A DNA stretch of 20,068 bases from assembly GCA_036939975.1 (NCBI GenBank), contig JALLPB010000383.1, forward strand, positions 1-20,068. The letters run 5' to 3'. The translations under genes and the position numbers were made by a program. The notes below the pieces were generated by a model. It worked only from the letters and a program-made list of their open reading frames with translations. It was not told the origin of the DNA and searched no databases. The stretch is from Cyclostephanos tholiformis (lineage: Eukaryota > Bacillariophyta > Thalassiosirophyceae > Thalassiosirales > Thalassiosiraceae). Shown piece after piece: positions 15,428-20,068 of this stretch. Numbering within the stretch: the first letter of the stretch is position 1; each line of letters begins with the position of its first letter.

Positions 15428-15463
15428 CAAGAACTAAATAAATACGGGAGGGGTCATCACCGG

Positions 15464-15736
15464 ATGACAGAAAAGCACACACTCAGTGACAGGATAAAAA
15501 ACACCAAGCTCCATGCCGATCAGGAGCAATATTGGGTTCGACCACGGCGAAGCCCTCGGGGACACAAATCGACAAGGGATCACAACCGAGACCGTCGACG
15601 CTTCGGGCGAGCCAAGACCCGCGACGGGACTTTCCTCCTTCACAGGAGGGGGCGATTCTATCGAGTCACAACAAAGGGATACCTCATCCAGGACTTCAGA
15701 GCGGCCTATGCATCCGACAGTGACGGCAGCGCATAG
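15464..15736 (+). CDS. small basic ORF upstream of Gag, element 2 copy
   Basis: This 90-aa ORF is intact although the Gag after it is broken. It begins MTEKHTLSDRIKNTKL, keeps the PRRSPRGHK and NRDRRRF core and the GRFYRVTTKGYLIQDFRAA tail of its element 1 counterpart, and differs mainly by conservative changes. The stop is 5 nt before the Gag ATG at 15742, the same tight spacing as in element 1. Function unknown; the high Arg/Lys content suggests nucleic-acid binding. Confidence 0.6.
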   Translation: MTEKHTLSDRIKNTKLHADQEQYWVRPRRSPRGHKSTRDHNRDRRRFGRAKTRDGTFLLHRRGRFYRVTTKGYLIQDFRAAYASDSDGSA

Positions 15737-15741
15737 ACACC

Positions 15742-17233
15742 ATGGAGACTCGATTCTCTCTCGGGGGGGGCGGTCGCACCAACGATACAACACAGGGGGG
15801 CCGTGCCGACGGCAATACCGGGGTGACAATGGGCCAGCGCCAAAACTCGGGAGGCTCCCTGTCCAACGACTGGGATGACGACAGTGCACCACTCAGGGAC
15901 GACGTGTCGGCACCCAACATGGGGGTACATTTTGGGGGACTAACGGGGGAAAATACAATGGGCGACCCGGCAACCGCCGAGATAATGCCTTTGCGCTAGC
16001 CGGGGGGGGAAGGGCGAACAACACAGCGATACTCACACCACCAACAGAAATCACACAATGGACCAAAGAGGAGACGCCGACCGCGACGGCGGAGAGCTTT
16101 TGTCCCCCCATACTGGCAGATGTGCCATATTCAGGACTGGCGGCCGCAATCAGCCGATGTGGCATCGGGACTATCGCTTCGATCACACAGGAGTTAGACT
16201 TGCAACGGTCAGTGGGGGGGGACACGGGAAAGATCAACCAATGGAAAGAGGTCATGGGAGGCCTCTAAGATTTCAAGGCCTACATGTTTATCAAACAGGG
16301 GAGCTGTTTCGCAACGGTGGTACACTCCCCTATGAAATTTGCGGCAATCAACTCGGCTACGGCACACCTCCAAGGACGAGTCATCGGATTTGTCGGCGAC
16401 AGAACTGCCACTCGTGAACCTACCCCGATCTTGCTCCCGACAAAAAAAACCCTGGCAATGGGTGAAGGAGACCGTCTTTACAACCCGGCGTGCATTGGCA
16501 CATTGTGGAAAGGGGAGGGGGCCGACGAAGCAACGAAGTTGGAACTGCATGCCCCTTGGTTGGTATCAATCCCACTGTGGCTGCTAGATCGACTACGATG
16601 GGAGGGGAAAGCCCTANCCTTACGAAATACTCCGAATCATCATGACCCACCTTGACAAGGAAAACACTCAAGTGTATGCCGACGCATGGACAATGGTTAC
16701 GGCCTGGTGCATGCTTGTAAGCCAAGGGAACACGGCGGGCGATAGCCTCGTATCGTTTGCTATCGAGGCAATCACGGAGGTCAAGGATGAGTATCTTGGT
16801 ACATGGCTCGAGCAACGGCTTGACACGACCACGGGACCACGCCCACATGGAGGGACGGCAGCAGCTGCGTCACAGCGGAATCTCCCGGCTGGGTCGCTAT
16901 CCAACACTACCCTTGCCGCAGATATTGGAAAAGGAGTTGCATTAGGGCTCAAAGCTTTGGGGGGGACCATCGCACCGGGAAATTTACAGAGCCCCACAAC
17001 GGAGGGTGATGCAAAGACGCGATACACAGAGGACAACATCGCAGCAATCATGGGTTTTTCTCACGTTCACAGGGGGGATCAAGTTCAGCCTATATGGGCA
17101 ACCCTTAATAATGCCAAACAAAAAAACCTCGACACTTTTCGTCGACAACTGCTGTCACGGATGACTGAGTGGGGATACGATCGTCGCATCCCGATCGACA
17201 CGGGGGTTTTCCTGGACATGGACGTCATTAAGT
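15742..17233 (+). pseudogene. broken Gag of DIRS-like element 2
   Basis: It aligns with the first half of element 1 Gag through several frames. It starts METRFSLGGGGR, shifts frame near 15950-15990, continues through ELDLQRSVGGDTGK with an in-frame TAA near 16266, then gives KQGSCFATVVHSPMKFAAIN and GFVGDRTATREPTPILLP. A one-base insertion next to the A run near 16450 is followed by a deletion of about 15-20 codons, then GTLWKGEG and IPLWLLDRL. An undetermined base (N) at 16617 coincides with another shift. The last open part, 16642-17233, reads to MTEWGYDRRIPIDTGVFLDM, where element 1 similarity ends. The zinc motif is lost with the truncation. The N may hide a sequencing error, but the stop and other indels show real decay. 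Confidence 0.8.
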
Positions 17234-17400
17234 TTGCAATACCTATCCCTTGAAGGTTTCCATGCATCACCAGTATGAATCTCCCCATATTTATCATTGG
17301 TATGTCCATTAGTCTCTTCTCCTGTCAAGACATTGTAACCATTGGGAAAATGTTGATCATTCATCAGCTTTGAATCTGTTAACTGTTAAGCTGTTAAAAG
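17234..17400 (-). pseudogene. short fragment of an unrelated, possibly transposase-like gene
   Basis: Read on the minus strand, about 50 residues are open (NGYNVLTGEETNGHTNDKYG, then EIHTGDAWKPSRDRYCK), with a stop just upstream. From memory the TGE...GDAW.P.R..YC pattern resembles sequence preceding the catalytic domain in a transposase-like family of stramenopiles and fungi, but I cannot confirm this. It is wedged between the truncated DIRS-like Gag and the copia remnant. Confidence 0.3.
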
Positions 17401-17515
17401 GTTAAACTTTATCGGGTTTCTGATGCATTGCAAGCCTTTTGAGAAGACCAAGAATGGTAGGTGGGCTTGAGAGACCTTACATCTTCAGCTCCTTGGTGGA
17501 CTCTGAGTCATAGCT

Positions 17516-18180
17516 ATGGGAGACACCATTATCCACAAGATCCAGGCCCTTGTGTTCAAAGGGGACCGGAGGCACTTCACCTTTGACAAGTACATGCAAC
17601 TACACATTGACCAGCACAACCTCCACCAAGACCTATTCAAATATGGGGTTGCAGCCCTACCAGAAAGTATGAAGATTCTCTGATTTCAGGAGGGAATTTA
17701 GGATAAGTCCATGGAGCCCATCAAGGCATTCATTGTGGCACAGACCTCCAACCCCAACAGCACGACCTACACAACCTTTCAGGCTGTGCAAAAAGTCTAT
17801 ATGGCTTTCTACCATCAACAGACCGGCAATGATCCCCCCAAGGACCGCCAGGTTTCATCTGTGCATGGTGGCCGGCAGAATGCTAATGACCATCACCCTT
17901 TCAGGGGGAAGCTGAACTAGATGCCTGTGCTGTTGAACTCAGAAAGTACCCCAGGGATGAATATAAGCGCTTGACCCCACTCCAGCAGATGAAACTCTGG
18001 ATGTTGTACCACCCCGGGAGGACCCCCGGACAAGGACCAACCTGCCAAGATAGGCAGGGAAAACCAGACCAATCCTCCACTATATCGACTACCTCCTTGT
18101 CTGGAAAGCGCAGTATAGAGGGCAACACCAATGACCGTGGTGATGAGACTAACCCCCGGAAGGATAAGGTTCCTGACTAG
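17516..18180 (+). pseudogene. copia (CoDi-type) gag remnant
   Basis: The ATG at 17516 opens MGDTIIHKIQALVFKGDRRH, then FTFDKYMQLHIDQHN, with stops near 17681 and 17700 in an otherwise continuous frame to AQTSNPNSTTYTTFQAVQ and VSSVHGGRQN. A frameshift near 17910 leads to ELDACAVELRKYPRDEYKRL and TPLQQMKLWMLYHPGRTPG, which matches the C-terminal part of diatom copia gag. Zinc-knuckle cysteines are not recognisable. Confidence 0.65.
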
Positions 18181-18360
18181 GGGTGGAACAGGAGTAATCC
18201 GGCAATCCAAGAATGTCAGAAAAACATTGATGATATGGATATGTGATCACCAAAGAGACCACATAGTGTTACACCCATTAGGACCATGCATTTGCACTTA
18301 GACCCATGATGCTTTGTTAGCAACATAGTGCTTAAATGTAATGACCAACTTAGCGAGACC

Positions 18361-18875
18361 ATGCTAGAACTAGACTCTCATGCCGATACCTCTATTTTAG
18401 GATGGCATGCCTTGATTATCTTAGACTATAAAAGACAAGTTTCCATTGTGGGCTACACTGAATCCCTCGGAACTCATGTTTACTAGACTGTTAGCAGAGT
18501 GGTGGCTTATACAGACCCTAAGACCGGGAGGATGCTCCATTTGGTCATGAACCAAGCCATTCACATACCCCACCTAGACCATCACCTGCTTTGCCCTATG
18601 CAATGCCGCGTGAATGATGGGACTGTTGACAAGATGCCAAATTTTTGGCGACGCAACCTACTGACCAAACGCATGCATTGACCCTGACTGACCCGGAAGA
18701 CCCCTTACTGCTGGTCATCCTCCCACTTGAGCTGAGGGGGGTGACATTGTTGCTTTATGTAAGGAATGTTGATCCCGACAACTTTTATAGTGAGCAATAT
18801 CCCCGCTTTCACTTGACCTCTAAGAAACTGACCTGGGACCCACAGACCACCCTCTACAAGGAACAGGAATGAGCC
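18361..18875 (+). pseudogene. copia (CoDi-type) protease region remnant
   Basis: LDSHADTSILG at about 18370-18402 matches the active-site region of CoDi proteases (Asp at 18373-18375). After a stop near 18485 the same frame continues with AYTDPKTGRMLHLVMNQA and LDHHLLCPMQCRVNDGTVD. A frameshift near 18640 gives ATQPTDQTHALTLTDPED and ELRGVTLLLYVRN, ending at the TGA at 18870-18872. This is the linker towards integrase in diatom copia elements. Confidence 0.62.
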
Positions 18876-19600
18876 ATGACCGACATCTCTGGAGCCATTG
18901 TCCATGATGCTGCCAAGAGGGGACCCAATTCGGTCATTAATGAGCTCAATTCATATGCCACAGACTCGGCAGACATTATGCATGACTGCAATTTTCACAA
19001 GATTCTGGAATAGCATGTCGCCATTTCCAATAGACACAAACTTGAATGGCCATGTGCTCTCACATAAGACCAAACCAATAGACTTATTGACCCTAGCCAC
19101 CCACTGGATGATCTCTCTGGAGCATGCAAAGCAGACCATATTAAGGACAACCCAGCGTGGCGTACGAACTTGCAATGACCAAATGTTTCGTTATAAACCG
19201 CTGCCATACCCCATGTTCACTGACACACTGATCGCTTGAACGACATCCAAGCGAGGGAATAAATACGCTCAGGTGTATGCCAATATGTGTTGTTAGACTC
19301 AATTATAGACTATCGATGCTTTGACATGGCGATAAGACTTGCAGACCAGACTGTTGTCTGACCCAATGGGAAGACTTACAAAAGACAAAATACCACCGGC
19401 TGGCAACTTTGCTGCATATGGAAAGATGGTTCTACCTCTTGGGAGAACTTGGCAGACCTGAAAGAATCTCACCTAATTGAGACTTTTGAATTTGCTGTGA
19501 TCACTGGCATAGACCATGAACCAGCTTTCAACTGGTGGGTGCTCCACATCCTAAAGAAGCTTGATAGGATCATTTCCATGGTAAGGAAGAGATCTGTACA
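18876..19600 (+). pseudogene. copia (CoDi-type) pre- and post-integrase remnant with core deleted
   Basis: The pre-integrase part reads KPIDLLTLATHWMISLEHAK and TTQRGVRTCNDQMFRYKPL, then MFTDTLIA and, after a stop, SKRGNKYAQVYA near 19250-19285. The text then jumps to LDSIIDY, GKTYKRQNTTGWQLCCIWKD and LADLKESHLIETFEFAV, then GIDHEPAFNWWV, which in intact CoDi elements lies well beyond the integrase core. The D,D-35-E catalytic core is therefore gone. Similarity ends at about 19595. Confidence 0.65.
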
Positions 19601-19617
19601 AGCTATATCAAATATCT

Positions 19618-20068
19618 GTAACTTTGAAGTTACATACATAGCTCTGTTGTAACTTTGAAGTTACGGGTTCAACGGGAATTGTAGTCATTTTGTAAGGGTC
19701 ATATTTGATCTTAGATGGCAGGGCCGACCCGTAACTTCGAAGTTAAGGGTGACTCCTGCCATCTAATATCGAATATATGGCAATTCCATATTCGATATTA
19801 GATGGCCCTTCACTATCTAACTTCGAAGTTACAAGTAGCCCCTGCAATCTAATATCAAATATAAGATTTACAGCATTTTTCATATTTGATATTACATGGT
19901 GACAAGACCCGTAACTTCAAAGTTACGAGTTACTCATGCCATCTAATATCGAATATGCATTTTACGGTAGTTCCCATATTTGATATTACATGGTAAAAAA
20001 ATGGGTATATTCAAAGTTACATGAGAGCAATCACCTTAATATCGAATATTGCTGCAAAGAAAGAGGAG
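19618..20068. repeat. array of alternating palindromes, period about 86-94 bp
   Basis: Motif A is a 16-bp palindrome, GTAACTTCGAAGTTAC or close variants, at 19618-19633, 19649-19664, 19731-19746, 19818-19832, 19911-19926 and, degenerate, 20007-20020. Between successive A copies sits an inverted pair: motif B, GCCATCTAATATCGAATAT, and its reverse complement B'. The pairs are B 19758-19776 with B' 19788-19806, B 19844-19862 with B' 19882-19900, and B 19938-19956 with B' 19976-19993. A lone B' is at 19701-19719 and a final B at 20034-20049. The last units are 86-94 bp apart. The array continues past the window end. No gene is visible in it. Confidence 0.85.

Larger units (their letters stand above)
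15196..17233 (+). mobile_element. DIRS-like retroelement, element 2, 5' fragment
   Basis: It begins TTGTGGTGAGGGACAG like element 1 and carries in order the terminal repeat, conserved leader block, small basic ORF and about half of Gag. It then stops abruptly at about 17233, inside the Gag codons matching VFLDVDVVK of element 1. Everything downstream (rest of Gag, Pol, recombinase, 3' end) is absent. It is related to element 1 but clearly diverged (small ORF about two-thirds identical), so it belongs to another lineage and is not a recent duplicate. Its orientation is opposite to element 1. Confidence 0.82.
17516..19600 (+). mobile_element. decayed Ty1/copia (CoDi-type) retroelement, internal part
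   Basis: A run of fragments in the order gag, protease, pre-integrase region and post-integrase region matches the diatom CoDi type of copia element. No LTR is visible on the left. On the right, similarity ends near 19595, before the RT, where the palindrome array begins. Most of the integrase core is missing between about 19285 and 19295. Base composition is more AT-rich than the DIRS-like elements. Many stops and frameshifts show it is dead. Confidence 0.72.

Noticed and set aside
19618..20068. CRISPR-like array
   Set aside because: The setting is eukaryotic, repeats are two different palindromic motifs, intervening sequences are inverted copies of one another rather than unique spacers, and no cas-like gene is near.

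Overview
The window looks like nuclear DNA of a diatom, probably a centric one. The evidence is threefold. It holds Ty1/copia sequence of the diatom CoDi type and DIRS-like tyrosine-recombinase retroelements of a kind common in diatoms. A gene with four short GT-AG introns encodes a eukaryotic SulP-type transporter. Another gene has a plastid-type presequence with an AFAF motif, on a protein resembling the photosystem II S4-domain/YlmH family. The species assignment is inference.

Layout. 1-113: palindromic GACATGTC-type short repeats. 116-2537: broken 3' part of a non-LTR-type retroelement protein (post-RT region, RNase H, Cys/His cluster, conserved C-terminus) with stops and frameshifts. 2958-10609: an apparently full-length DIRS-like element on the minus strand, bounded by about 130-bp direct repeats. 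It reads, in its own 5'->3' direction: leader, small basic ORF, Gag, reverse transcriptase/RNase H, tyrosine recombinase, and a 3' region rich in hairpins. 10610-15195: a host island with two convergent genes, a plastid-targeted YlmH/PSII-S4-like protein (plus) and a five-exon SulP-type transporter (minus). 15196-17233: the 5' part of a second, diverged and broken DIRS-like element on the plus strand. 17234-17400: a scrap that may come from a transposase-like gene (minus). 17516-19595: a decayed CoDi-type copia element that has lost most of its integrase core and all of its RT. 19618 to the end: an ordered array of two alternating palindromic motifs that runs off the window.

How it fits together. 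The two DIRS-like elements sit head to head around the host island, each starting 83-160 bp upstream of a host gene and pointing away from it. Comparing them shows what is conserved: the terminal repeat, a 57-bp leader block with a NotI-type GCGGCCGC core, and a 91-aa basic ORF just before Gag. In element 1, Gag and Pol lie in one reading frame separated by a single UGA, and Pol overlaps the recombinase gene by 583 nt. The strongest candidates for something undescribed are the small pre-Gag ORF, the Gag-UGA-Pol arrangement, the palindrome array, and an intron bounded by 8-bp direct repeats.
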